From Lepus europaeus (taxonomy: Eukaryota > Chordata > Mammalia > Lagomorpha > Leporidae): a DNA stretch of 64,000 nt. The notes beneath the pieces are model-generated. The model was given only the letters and a program-made list of their open reading frames with translations. It was not told where the DNA came from and made no database searches. The stretch covers positions 31,267,858-31,331,857 of the forward strand of contig NC_084835.1 in assembly GCF_033115175.1 (NCBI RefSeq), read 5' to 3'. A program made the position numbers and the translations under genes. Shown here piece after piece: positions 29,744 through 41,305 of this stretch; position 1 is the first letter of the stretch; each line of letters opens with the position of its first letter.

Positions 29744-29848
29744 CGCGGCGGTCGCGGCGACTCCGGCAGCGGCCCGGCCCCTCCAACGCGGACAGAATCG
29801 CGTCACCGCCGCCCCATCCCCCTGCGCTTCCGGTGCTGCCGGAACCAC

Positions 29849-29860
29849 TGCGCCTGCGCA
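29849..29860. promoter_or_regulatory. NRF1-like palindrome
   Basis: TGCGCCTGCGCA is a near-perfect palindromic match to the NRF1 consensus (two GCGCA half sites in opposite orientation). Confidence 0.6.
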
Positions 29861-29868
29861 CGCCAGGG

Positions 29869-29878
29869 ATTGGCCAAT
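29869..29878. promoter_or_regulatory. Back-to-back CCAAT boxes
   Basis: ATTGGCCAAT is a perfect 10-bp palindrome that presents an NF-Y CCAAT box on each strand, which would suit a bidirectional promoter. Confidence 0.6.
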
Positions 29879-29883
29879 TTGGC

Positions 29884-29890
29884 TGACGTG
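29884..29890 (+). promoter_or_regulatory. Second TGACGTG site
   Basis: TGACGTG on the plus strand, six bases beyond the CCAAT palindrome; a CRE/UPRE-type core. Confidence 0.5.
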
Positions 29891-29974
29891 CTTCTCTCGC
29901 CGCCGCCACCTCCGGGACGTGGCTCCCGGGGCCGGGCGCTTGGCACATGCGTACTAGGAGGAGATCGGTGAAGC

Positions 29975-30094
29975 CCCATAATGCCTCGCTCCGTCACTCC
30001 CAATCAGGCTTTAGGGGGAGACGCTTTCCCCCGGATGAATGCGTTGTCGGGGTTGTAGTCTTCGCTTCCGGGAAGGAGAGCAGTGCATTATGGG
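29975..30094. promoter_or_regulatory. Two inverted CCCATAATGC motifs
   Basis: CCCATAATGC occurs on the plus strand at 29975-29984 and on the minus strand at 30084-30094 (there CCCATAATGCA). It resembles the 3' half of the ZNF143 site. An ACTACAA element (minus strand, 30053-30059) and an ETS-like CTTCCGG (30065-30071) lie between them. Confidence 0.4.
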
Positions 30095-30100
30095 TTAGAA

Positions 30101-31061
30101 AATTAGTTTGTTTCTTGCTTTAGAGCTTCCTGCTCTGAGACGCTGCGCACGTTGGAGGTACCCACAAATGTACATGTTTCACAAACGCGACAAGAAACTT
30201 GTCCTAGTGGAGGCCTGAAGATGGGCCCTACCTTCCCAAAAGAGGAGTGATTAAAAGCCGACCTGCGGGCGGAGAGATGGCGATCACCTATGAAAGAGTG
30301 GAAACTAGACAGTTCGGCCCCCCAGCCCAGGCCTTGAAGATCCTTAATCCTATGCCAAGAGTTCTCCAACAGACTTCCATCGGCTATTGCATTTTTAAGG
30401 GAAGACGACCAGAAAGGCTCGCTTTTTCTCGTACTTTTCCTGGAAGAAACATGAAGCCCTTACTTGAAGATAATTTCTGATCTTAATACACAGCTTTTTT
30501 TTTTTTTTTTTTTTTTGGTATATTTTAAAAAAGGAGGTTCTCCGTAAATAGTGGTTTAGGATTAGTGTCTGCAGCCTCCTCCCTCACTTTGGTTGTGTTC
30601 ACCCACCCTTCAGATCTGTTTAAAGGAAATCCTGCCTTGACCTCCTGTCTAGGTGGGCCTCCCCATAACCGAAACTTAAAGCCTCATAACGTCCTTTCTT
30701 ATTTCTCATTTCACATGTTGTGGTTACCATTACAATACCCTCCCTTGTCTGAAAGCACTAGGAAGGCAGGAAACGAATCTATTTTTACATTCCATTGTAT
30801 TTCTCAGACTTGGCACAGCACAGACAATAAATGTGGTTGAGTGGTAAGGTAAGAGGATGCCTGGATAAAATAAAATGCACCTTCTGTGCAATACTATTAT
30901 GAATTCAAATGATATAGAACTACACACAGTCTTCTAATAAGCTCTCCAGTGTTCAGGTAGTGGGAAAAAGGCCAAATAGTACTGTAAGGTGTTATAAAAA
31001 TATAATTTCCTGTGTGTGTATGCAGAATTAAAATAGAATCCACTTACAAGGGTAGTTAGTG
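30101..31061. other. DNA to the right of the ARF4 promoter
   Basis: Single-copy, possibly the first part of a divergent antisense RNA. Contains a small ORF at 30247-30480 and a T run at 30494-30516. No splice site or poly(A) site can be supported. Confidence 0.4.
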
Positions 31062-31203
31062 GTTATGTGATTAATCTTTTAAAGAATATGTTTTTCCTTT
31101 TAAATTTTTATCTTTTTAAAAGTCTTACTGTTATGTGATTAATCTTTTAAAGAATATGTTTTTTCTTTTAAATAATTTTTTATCTATTTTTTAAAGTCTT
31201 TTA
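31062..31203 (+). repeat. Tandem duplication, unit about 70 bp
   Basis: GTTATGTGATTAATCTTTT, then AAAGAATATG, recurs at 31068 and 31130 in the same order with few changes. Confidence 0.8.
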
Positions 31204-31720
31204 TTGAGCTATAAATTACTGCAATAAAATTCACCAGTTCTAAGTATACTTTGATGAACTAAACCAAATGTATGTGGTGGTGGTGTAGCCACGATCATAA
31301 TCACAGCAAATATTTTGTTATCCCAAACATTCCTTCATTCTCCTTTGTAGTCATCCTCTCCCCTCATGTCCATGCTCCAGCCAATCACTGATCTGCTATC
31401 ACTATATAGTTTTGTCCTTTCCAAAATTTCATATGAATGGAATCTGTGTGTGTACATGTGTGTGTGTGTGTGTGTGTGTGGTCTTACCTAGCCTGTTAGG
31501 TATGGCTTCTTTCCTCTAGCATGATGATTTTGAAATTCATCTATGTTATTACAAGCATCCATAGTTCTTTTTTATTACCAATTACTACTCCATTGTACGG
31601 AATATACCATTTTTTATCCATTCGTCAATTAATGGACTGTGGGTTGTTTAAGGTTTTGAGCTATTGTGTATAAAGCTGCTATTATCGTTTTAGTACATGT
31701 TTTGTGTCATTTAATTGTAT
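31204..31720 (-). mobile_element. L1 3' region, minus strand
   Basis: Antisense L1 phrases CACTCCATTGTACGGAAT-like and TTTTTATCCATTCGTCAATTA followed by AAAGCTGCTATTATCG. It contains a (TG)n tract at about 31457-31481. Confidence 0.7.
31457..31481 (+). repeat. (TG)n microsatellite
   Basis: About 12 uninterrupted TG units after an imperfect TGTGTGTGTACATG start. Confidence 0.9.
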
Positions 31721-31974
31721 AAGATGAATTTATTCATGCGTCAACTTAGGTAATTTTAAAACCATCAAATTTGATGAATGAACTAACCAGTATTAGTTTG
31801 ACGTGTATTCTTCTAGATTTTCCTCTCTGAAATACTACTGTCTCTGTATAAATGATAGTGAGATTTTATATTAGCAACTCCTTTTTCAATTTAATGTATT
31901 GTGTACATGTTAAAATATCAGTATCTGAAGATTTAACTCATTTTACAGGATACATTCCATAATATACTAGATAA

Positions 31975-32160
31975 CTTCTTTAATCTATCAAATTGTAAAA
32001 TGTGTATACTCTGATAGAAAAATTCCACTTCCAGAAATTTACATTAAGAAAAATTACCCTCAAGTTTTTTAGGTTGTACTTATAAAATGCCTACACAGTG
32101 TTGATTGCAGCATTATTCGTAACAGAAAAAAAAAAACCTGGAAACATCAATTTTTAAAAA
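31975..32160 (+). mobile_element. Small L1 3' fragment
   Basis: AATTCCACTTCCAGAAATTTA and TTGATTGCAGCATTATTCG followed by GGAAACATCAA are L1 3'-end text. It lies next to an L1 piece of opposite strand. Confidence 0.55.
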
Positions 32161-33299
32161 ATTTTAATTAAAAAAATTAAATCCCCTTTTATTTCTTTCC
32201 CTCACTAGTCACTAGTCGGGATACTCCATTTTTACTTTTGCATTGCATACACAATAATGATAAATTAAAGCAGTAATTAGACCCATTTCCAGGTTTAAAG
32301 ATTTAATCTATCTTCTGGTTTAATCTATTTTGTTGATAGTGCTGTCCTATGCAGTTTTTTAGTTGCTTATTCCACTGATGCATTTCTGCAGGATAGGGCT
32401 GAATTAGAAAACCCTGCAAAGTTCTCAAGAGTGAGCTATTTTGTATCGCTGAAGGTTTGCTGAGTAAAGCTCCCTTTGGTAGAAATACTCTTCAGGGACT
32501 GTCATTTCTCAGAAATGGCCCTGAGCTAACAAAAGCAGAACCTTTAACTCAAGTTGACAGATAAGGTAAAGCCATTTCATAGACAACAATGAGTTTGCTG
32601 TTCTGGGTCCCCCTCTCCCAATTTCCACATACTCAAGTTATAACAATTGTAGTCTTAAGTGAAATTAAATGTAATTAAATATGCATTTAGAGAACACCAA
32701 GGAAATCTGAGAGAAGCATTAAATTGGTTTTCTGCACTTATGCTTTTAAACTCTAAACAACCTAATATAAATGTCTATTAATTTCTAGTGTGAAGCAAAA
32801 TGCTATTTAATTGCTTAATAGCCTAAAGTTAATACAGTTATTTGAGAGACAAACATTTTCCTAGGATTCAACTGGAGTGCAATTAAAGCTATAACTCCCA
32901 TAAGAAGAACAGAAGTGCCTTCCTTTGCTACACTCCTTTGCACTGGAGATGCATATAAAGAGTTGTTTAACAATTAAATAAAATGACATTTTAGAAGCTT
33001 GCTAGATAAAAGACATTCTTATATTCTTAAAGTCACCTTTATGTGAACATTCCTTAAAACAATGTTCACCTGATTCTAAGGGTCATCTCAATGAACTCCC
33101 TAAATTTCTCATGAGAAATTATATGGGCCCTCCTCCCTATTTTTCCAAATGTTAATTCATATTTTTTGTTAAGTAAGTCATCCAAAATAAATGGAAAGAA
33201 TTGTTATCCATCTTTAGCCTCTAAAATTCTAAACAAAGCATATGAAGATACAAGAATAGATTTTTTAGATTTCCACTTAAGAGCATGCTACACATTAGG
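32161..33299. other. Intergenic single-copy DNA
   Basis: About 1.1 kb free of recognised repeats before the L1 start; no gene seen. Confidence 0.5.
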
Positions 33300-34311
33300 A
33301 GATATCCAGATGGCAAAGTAGAGGTACCTGGCATTTGCCTCCTCCACAGAGAAGAACAAACAACAAATATCTGCTTTTCAGAGTACCTGAGGGAAAACAC
33401 TAGAGCTCATTGAGATAGAATTGGGATAGCATCATAGAAAAAAAAAAAAAAAAAAAAAAACCACTGGCAACCTTGACATAGGGCCTACAGCCAGAGGGAA
33501 TCCCCAATGCAGGAGAAAGGGAAAGGGGAGCACTCCAGCCGACTGCCATCTCCGTGGATGCCATATGGTGACAGTCCTAGCTGCAGAACAGGTACAGGCT
33601 TGAAGCCTAGTAAAGGGTGCTACCTTAAGTATGCACAGTAGCTCTGTATGCACAGAACACAGGCTAAGACAGCATGGTCCCACCCTGAGAATGCAGACAC
33701 TGTCAGAAATCATACTGCCCTAGGAGAAAGAAACTTCTGCATAATTCCCACCCATGAAGCCCACAAAGTAACAAAAAGGACTACAGCTTCCCAATCCCAA
33801 TCAGACCCTACACCTCAGTCCATGCAGTGGCATGTACCACTAGGGGAAATGTGGTTCACCCAGGGAGGCCCTGCAGCCAGATCCTAGAAGCTGGGGTACT
33901 TGCCCTCTTGACTCCCCCTTCTCCTCACCAGCCAAGGAGGCATGTGTCACTGCTGGGACCTGCGTGCCTCTCTGGAATTGAGAACAAATGCCCGATACCC
34001 CCTCCACAATTGCTATCAATTGCAGCAGAAGAAGCTATAGTGTTGAATTGGAACTAAAGCCAAAGTAGTCTACCAAACCAACACTCAAAGACAGATCATC
34101 AGGAAAAAGTTTTCTGCCATGAAAGTCACCTTTTAAAGATAATAGAGACAACTAATATTCCATATGCACAAATATCAGCATAGGGAAATAAGTATGAAAA
34201 GGCAAAGTAACATGGTGTCTCCATAGAAGCACAGTTACTCTTTAGCAACACAGTCAAAAAAAAAAAAAAAAAAAAAGGTGAAATACCTGATAAACAAAAT
34301 AATATTTATAG

Positions 34312-34985
34312 GGGCCCTTGTTGTGGTGTTACAGGTTAAGCTGCCACCTTCAATGCCAGCATCCCAAATGGATGCCAGTTCGAGTCCCAATTGTTCAACT
34401 TCTGATCTATCACCCTGCTAATGTGCCTGGAAAAGCAGAGGAAGATGGCCCAAGTCGTTGGGCCCTTGCATCCATGCAGGAGACCCAGATGAAGCTCCTG
34501 ACTCCTATCTTCGACCTGACCCACATCTGGTCATTGCAGAAATTTGGAGTGAGCCAGCGCCATGGCTCAATAGGCTAATCCTCTGCCTTGCGGCGCCGGC
34601 ACACCGGGTTCTAGTTCCGGTCAGGGTGCCGGATTCTGTCCCAGTTGCCCCTCTTCCAGGCCAGCTCTCTGCTGTGGCCAGGGAGTGCAGTGGAGGATGG
34701 CCCAGGTGCTTGGGCCCTGCACCCCATGGGAGACCAGGAGAAGCACCTGGCTCCTGCCTTCGGATCAGCGCGGTGCGCCGCCCGCAGTGCGCCGGCCACA
34801 GCAGCCATTGGAGGGTGAACTAATGGCAAAAGGAAGACCTTTCTCTCTGTCTCTCTCTCTCACTGTCCACTCTGCCTGTCAAAAAAAAAAAAAAGAAAAG
34901 AAATTTGGAGAGTGAATCGGCAGATGGAAGATCTCCCTGTACCTCCCTAACTCCTTCAAATAAATCTCAAAAAAAAAAAAAAAGA
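34312..34985 (+). mobile_element. Older CSINE split by a nested SINE
   Basis: Halves 34312-34545 and 34903-34985 form one element; AGAAATTTGGAG stands at both break points (34534 and 34898), the duplication made by the inner insertion. Confidence 0.85.
34546..34893 (+). mobile_element. CSINE, young type, nested
   Basis: Head GAGCCAGCGCCATGGCTCAA; tail CTGCCTGTCAAAAAAAA. Same strand as its host SINE. Confidence 0.88.
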
Positions 34986-35722
34986 AATACAATCAGGAAG
35001 TTCAATAAAATTATGAAAATAACCCAGAATATGAATGAGAAAGTCAACAATGAAAAATTTTCAAGAAGAACCAAACAGAAATCTTCAAAGTGAAAAACCA
35101 AGTTCAATACACTTGAATATCTCAACAACAGACTGGAACAAGTAGAAGAAATACTATCTGATCTTGAAAGCTGGTCTTTTGAAGACTTTTGTCAGACAAA
35201 AGGAGAAAAAAATGGATAAAATAAAAATTAAGCCTCTGAAGTGGTTGGGAAAAAGTTAAACAAATATTCAAATTTTGGGGATTTCAGAAGAAAAAAGTAA
35301 ACTCATAAAAAATACTTTCAAGGAAATAATAGCAGAAAACATCCCAGATCTTGGGGAAAAATATAGATATCCAGGTACAAAGAGGCCTGAGGACCTCAAA
35401 TCGTAAAGACCAGAAAAGATCTCACCACAGAACATTATAATCAAACTGTCAAGTGCAACACCAAGAGAGAATTCTAAAAACTGCCTATGGAAATCACCAA
35501 AACACATTTAAGAAGACCCCCACCAGAAAAACTGCAGATTTTCCAGCAGAAACCTTACAAGCCATGAGGGAACGGAATTATATCCTCCAAGTTCTGAAAA
35601 AAGAAACCTTTGCTGTTATCCTTCATAAATGAAGGAGAAATAACAACTTTTTAAAACATGGAAAAATGGGTGGAATTTTCACTACTAGCCTTACAAAAGA
35701 TGCTTAAAAGAGTCTACACCCA

Positions 35723-35850
35723 GGTGGCTGGTATTGTGGCATAGTGGTGGAGTTGCTTGGGAGTGATTTTTCTCTCAGTTTCTCCCTCTCTCTGTGTTAA
35801 CGCTGACTTTTAAATAAATGAATAAATCTTTTTTTTTAAAAGAATCTACA
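35723..35850 (+). mobile_element. Internally deleted CSINE in L1
   Basis: Head GGCTGGTATTGTGGCATAG joins almost directly to the CT-rich tail; about 190 bp of body are absent. Confidence 0.75.
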
Positions 35851-36502
35851 CCAAGAAGAAAATGGAAGATAAAATAACATCCTAAAAGTATGTAAAAATA
35901 TGAACCTGCTAGAAGAGTAGATACACAAAAGAGTAGAAAAGAATGTAATGTTATCAATACAGTTAATGAAATCATAAAGATGAATTAACAAGAAAGGAAG
36001 AACAAAGGATGTTTAAATAAAAAAAATTTTAAATGATATGACCCAGTCATTGCTTATCATAACCTTGAATGTAAATAAACTAAATGCCCCAATTAAAAGA
36101 TACTGGAAAATAAACAATATTTAATGATATGGTAGCTATAAAAAACTCATTTTACCAGTAAAACCACACAGAGACTGAAAGTGAAAAGGTGAGAAAAGAT
36201 ATTCCATGCAAATGGAAACCAGAAGTGAACAGGAGTAGCTATACTTAACACTATACAAAATAGACTTTTGATAAAACTATAAAAAGAGACAAGATCACTA
36301 CCTAATGATCAAGGGATCAACTAGGTAACAACACAGAATGACTGAAAATGTATAGAATACCTAATGCCGGAGCACTCAATATTATAAAATAAACATTATC
36401 ATATCTAAAGGGAGAAATAGGCTCCAATATAATAATAGTGGGAAACCTCAACACCCGAGTTTCATAAATGCATAGATAATTCAGACAAAACATCAACAAA
36501 CA

Positions 36503-36820
36503 GGGGCTAATGTTGTGGCCTAACATGTTGAGCCACTGCCTGTGATGCTTGCATCCCATATGGGCACTGATTCAAGTTCCCAGCTGCTCCATTTTTGATC
36601 TAGCTCCCTGCTAATCCACCTGGGAAGGCAGCAGAAGATGGCCCAAATAACTGGGTGCCTGTATCCCTGTGGGAGGCCTGGATGAAGATCCTGGCTCAGC
36701 CTGGACCAGCCTTGGCTGTTGCAATCATTTAGAGAGTGAACCAGCAGATGAAAGGTCTTTGTCTCTTCCTCTCTCTCTGTTACTCTGCTTTTCAGATAAA
36801 TAAATAAATATTTTTTAAAA
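36503..36820 (+). mobile_element. CSINE in L1 ORF2
   Basis: Head CAGGGGCTAATGTTGTGGCC; flanked by ATCAACAAAC (36492 and 36822), a target-site duplication. Confidence 0.9.
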
Positions 36821-37321
36821 AATCAACAAACGTAAGAATTAGACTATATTACAGCCCACATGGGCCTGACAGTTACAGAACATTTCATCCAACAACTGCA
36901 GAATACATTCTTTTCAACAGTATGTGGAATATTCTCTAGGAAAGACCATTTATCAGGCCACAAAATAAGTCTAAACAGATTTTTAAAAATCAAGATCATA
37001 TCATGTATATTTTCTGACTGCATTGTAATAAAACTAGAAATTAATGTACAAAAGATACATTAGGAATTATACAAGTACATAGAGATGGAACAAAATGCTA
37101 TTGAACAATGAGTCACTGAAGAAATCCAAAGATAAATTTAAAAATTTCCAAGGAAATGAACATGGAAACACAACAAACTACTGAAATACATCACAAGCAG
37201 TAATAGGATGTATCGTTACAGTAATAGCACCTACCTTAAAACATTGGAAAGATATCAAATAAACAACCTAACTATATATTTCAAAGATCCAGAAAAGCAA
37301 GACCAAACCAAAGGATCAGAA

Positions 37322-37606
37322 GTATGGAGTACAGGGTTAAGCCACCACCTGCAACACGAGCATTCGATAGGAGTGTTGGTTCAAGTTCCATCTGTACCAC
37401 TTCCAAACCAGCTCCCTGCTAAGGCACCAGAGATTGCATCAGAAGATGGCCCAAGCGCTTGAGACCCTGCTACTCACATGAGACACCCAGGCTCCTGAAT
37501 TTACTGTTGTAGACATCTGCGGAATGAATCAGCAGATGATCTTTCTCTATCTATCCATCTCTCTCTCTGTAGCTTTCAAATAAATAAAAATAAATCTTTA
37601 AAAGAA
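37322..37606 (+). mobile_element. CSINE in L1 ORF2
   Basis: Head truncated (GGAGTACAGGGTTAAGCC); tail CAAATAAATAAAAATAAATC. Confidence 0.78.
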
Positions 37607-39867
37607 AGCCAAACCCAAAATATCTGAGCAGAAATAAAAGAAAGAGACTAATAGAACACATGGAGAAGATCAATTAAATGAAGGGTTGTTGTTTTACAGA
37701 TAAACAAAACATAAACCGTTAGCTTGACCAATGAAGAAAATAAGATTCAAGTAAAGTCAAGGATGAAAACAGATACATTACACTAATACCATAGACATAT
37801 AAAGAATGATCACAGGCTATTATGAAAACTATGCAACAAGAATTTAGAAACCCTAGAAGAAGTATATAAACCTCTGGACATATAATTACTAAAATTGAAT
37901 CATAAAGATACAGAAATCCTGAACAAACCAGTAATGGGTAATGAGATTTAATCAGTTATAAAAATTTGGTCAACAAAGAAAAACCCAGGACCAGATGGTT
38001 TACTGTTGAACACTACCAAGCATTTAAAGTACCAACATCAATTCTCTTCAAACTATTCCCAAAAACTGCAACAGAGGGGACCCTTACAAACTCATTCTAT
38101 GAGGTCAGCATAACCTTGATACCAAAAGCAGACAAGGATACAACAAAAAAAGAAAATCAATCTTCTTGATGAACACTGATGCAAAAATTCTCAACAAAAT
38201 ATTAGCAAATCTAATCTAATAGCACATCAAAAAGATCACTCTTCATGATCTAGTGGGATTTATCCCAGGATGCAAGGATGACTCATCATACACAGATCAA
38301 TATGCATAACACATCACCTCAACAGAGTTAAAGTTACAAGTCATATAACCATCTTGAAAAATACAAAGCATTTGATAAAATTCATCATCTATTCATAATG
38401 AAAATCCTGGACAAATAAGGTATTTGAGGAATATACCTCAGGATAGTGAAGTCTATATATGATAGTCCTATGGATGACATATTTAATGGGGAAACTCAAA
38501 GTATTTCCTCTAAGATCTGGCACTAGACAAAGATGTCCACTAACACTGCTCTCATCCAAAAGAGTACTAGATGTTTTGTCCAGAGCCATAAGGCAAGAGA
38601 AAGAAATTTAGAAAGTATATCAACAAGAAGAGAGGAAGTAAAATTATCCTTGTTTTCAAAGATATCATTCCATATAGAGAATAAACTAATGGCTACCAAG
38701 AGATTATTAAAACTGATAAATGAGCTCTGTAAAGTTGAAAGATACCAAATCAACATACAAAAATAAGTTAGTCTTTATACATCAATAATGAGCTTGCTGA
38801 AAAAGAAATCAAAAGCAGACCCATTCACAATAGCTACCGAAAAAAAAAAAAAAAAGGCAAAAAAAAAAAAAAGGTAAGGACAAAGTTTAATCAAGAATGA
38901 GAAAAAAGCCTCAACAATGAAAATTACAAAATGCTGATAAAGAAGTAAAGTTAACACTCAACACAACAGAAAGAATTCCCATGCCCATAGATTGGAGAAC
39001 TAATGTCATTAAAATATCCTTGCTACCCAAAGCAATTTACAGGTCCAAGACAATCTCCATGACAATATCAATGACATTCTTTGTAAAAGTAGAAAAAAAC
39101 AATTCTCAAATTCATATGGAAGCACGAAAGAACCACTTGAAAAAAGAACAAGGTTGTAGGCATCACGATATCTGGTTTCTAGATATACCACAGAGCTACA
39201 GGAAGCAAAACAGCATGGTTCATATAAACGGACACATAGACCAATGGAAAGGAAGAGAGATCCCAGAAATAAACTCACACATCAACAGCTAAGTTGATTG
39301 TCAACAAACATGCCAAAAATAAACACTGAAGGAAGGACATTCACTGTAGTAAATGGTGCTGGGGAACCAGGATACCATACGCAGAAGCCTGAGTCTTGAC
39401 TCTTATCTCATATTACCACTCACACAAATCAGCTGAAAATGGATCAAAGACTTCATGTAAAGCCTAAAAGTATGAAACTGCTAGTAGAAAACACAGGGGA
39501 AAGACTTCCAGACACAGGTATAGGCAATGATACCCCAAAACACTGGCAACAGAAGCAAAACTAGGCAAATGGGAATAGACCAACTAAGATGCTTCTGCAC
39601 AGCCAAGCAAACTGTGAAGACGACACTCAGAATGCGAGTAAACATCTGCAAACTCTTTCTGTAACACTAGATCAGTATCCGCACTCTAGGATACTCTACA
39701 ACAAAATAATCCAATTTAGAGATGGGTAAATAACACAGAGGTTTTTCCCAAAAAAGAAATACAAACAGCCAATAAATACATGAAAAATTCTCAATATCAT
39801 TAACCATCAGGGAAACACCAATCTCACTTCAGTTAGAATGGCCATTATAAAAAAGATTTTAAATAGA

Positions 39868-40215
39868 ACACTGGTGGATGTTGTAGCATAGTGGAGTGAG
39901 TCGCCCTTTGAATGCCTGCATCCCATATCAGAATACTGGTTTAAGTCCTGGCTGCTCCACTTCCAATCCCCCTTCCAGCTGGCGCATCCTGGGAGGCAAC
40001 AGATGATGGCTCAAGTGTGTATACCCTTGTCACTCATGTGGGAGATCCAGCTGGAGCTCTAGGCTTTTGGATTTGGCCTGGCCTAAGCGTGGCTATTACA
40101 AGCATCTGGGGAGTGAAACCAGTGGATGGAGTTTATGTCTATCTGTCTATCTCTCTCTCTCCGTTACTCTTTCAACTAAATAAAAATAAATAAATTTCAA
40201 TAAATAAATATATGA
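39868..40215 (+). mobile_element. CSINE in L1 3' part
   Basis: Head ACTGGTGGATGTTGTAGC; tail AAATAAATAAATTTC. Confidence 0.8.
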
Positions 40216-40254
40216 CAAATGCTGACATGGATATGGAGAAAAGGTAACACTTTT

Positions 40255-40922
40255 TTTGTTAAAGATTTATTTTATTTATTTGAAAAGCAGTTATGGGCTG
40301 GCACTATGGGATAGTAGGTTAAGTCTCCACTTGAGGCACCAGCATCCCATATGGGCACCGGTTCAAGTCCAGGCTCCTCCACTTTTGATCCAGCTCCCTG
40401 CTAATGGCCTGAGAAAGCAGTGGAAAATGGCCCAGATGCTTGGGCCCCTGCACCCACAAGGGAGACCAGGAAGAAGCTCTTCAGTCCTGGCTTTGGATCA
40501 GAGGGACTAAACCACTGCAGCCATTTGGGAAGTGAACCAGTGGAATGAAGACCTCCGTCTGTTTTTCCCTCTCTCTCTCTGTAACTCTGTCTTTCAAATA
40601 AATAAAATTAATAATTTTTAAAAATACAGTAATTAATATATATAACTTTAAAAATAAAGAAGAAAGGCAGTTAGGGAGAGAGAGAGGGAAAGACAGAGAG
40701 ATATCTTTCATCTACTGGTTCACTCCCCAAATGACCACAACACCTGGGGCTGGGCCAGGCCAACGTTAGGATCCAGGAGCTTCTTCTAGATCTCCCACAT
40801 AAGTGCAGAGACCTAAGGACTTGGACCATCCTCCACTGCTTTCCCAGACAAATTAGTAAGGAGCTGGATCAGATGTAGAGCAGCAGGCAGCAGCTTAACC
40901 CACTAAGCCACAACAACAGCCC
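40255..40922 (-). mobile_element. CSINE split by an opposite-strand SINE
   Basis: Left part 40255-40295 (TTTATTTATTTGAAAAGCAG) and right part about 40665-40922 (AGGCAGTTAGGGAGAG to CACAACAACAGCCC) join into one minus-strand element. Confidence 0.83.
40296..40664 (+). mobile_element. CSINE nested in the minus-strand copy
   Basis: Head GGGCTGGCACTATGGGATAG; tail CTTTCAAATAAATAAAATT; AGGCAGTTA / AAGCAGTTA flank it. Confidence 0.85.
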
Positions 40923-40974
40923 TGAAAAGGTAACTCTTACACATTGTTGGTGGAGAAACAAATTAGTACAGCCA

Positions 40975-41305
40975 GGGCTAGCGTTGTGGCATAGTGGGTT
41001 AAGCTGCAACCCATGATACTGGCATCCCATGTGGGCACCAGCTTGAGTCCTGGCTGTTCTAGTTGCTATTCAGCTCCCTGCTGATGTCCCAGGGAAACAG
41101 TTGAAGATGGCCCAAGTGCTTGGGTCCCTGCACTCACGTAGGACACCTGACTTAAGCACCTGGCTTCTGGCTTTGGCCTGGCCCACCCTCAACCATTGCA
41201 CCCATTTGGGAAGTAAAACAGCAAATGGAAGATCTCTCTCTGTCTCTCCTCCTCTCTCTGTAACTCTACATTTCAAATAAATAAATAATTCTTTAAAAAA
41301 AATAA
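40975..41305 (+). mobile_element. CSINE in L1 3' part
   Basis: Flanked by TAGTACAGC (40965 and 41307), a target-site duplication. Confidence 0.9.

Noticed and set aside
29849-29878. Palindromes as a replication-origin or recombination signal
   Set aside because: Ordinary promoter factor motifs explain them better.
38981-39292. Frame of 103 codons
   Set aside because: Decayed L1 ORF2 fragment, one of many in the 33.3-42.0 kb L1.
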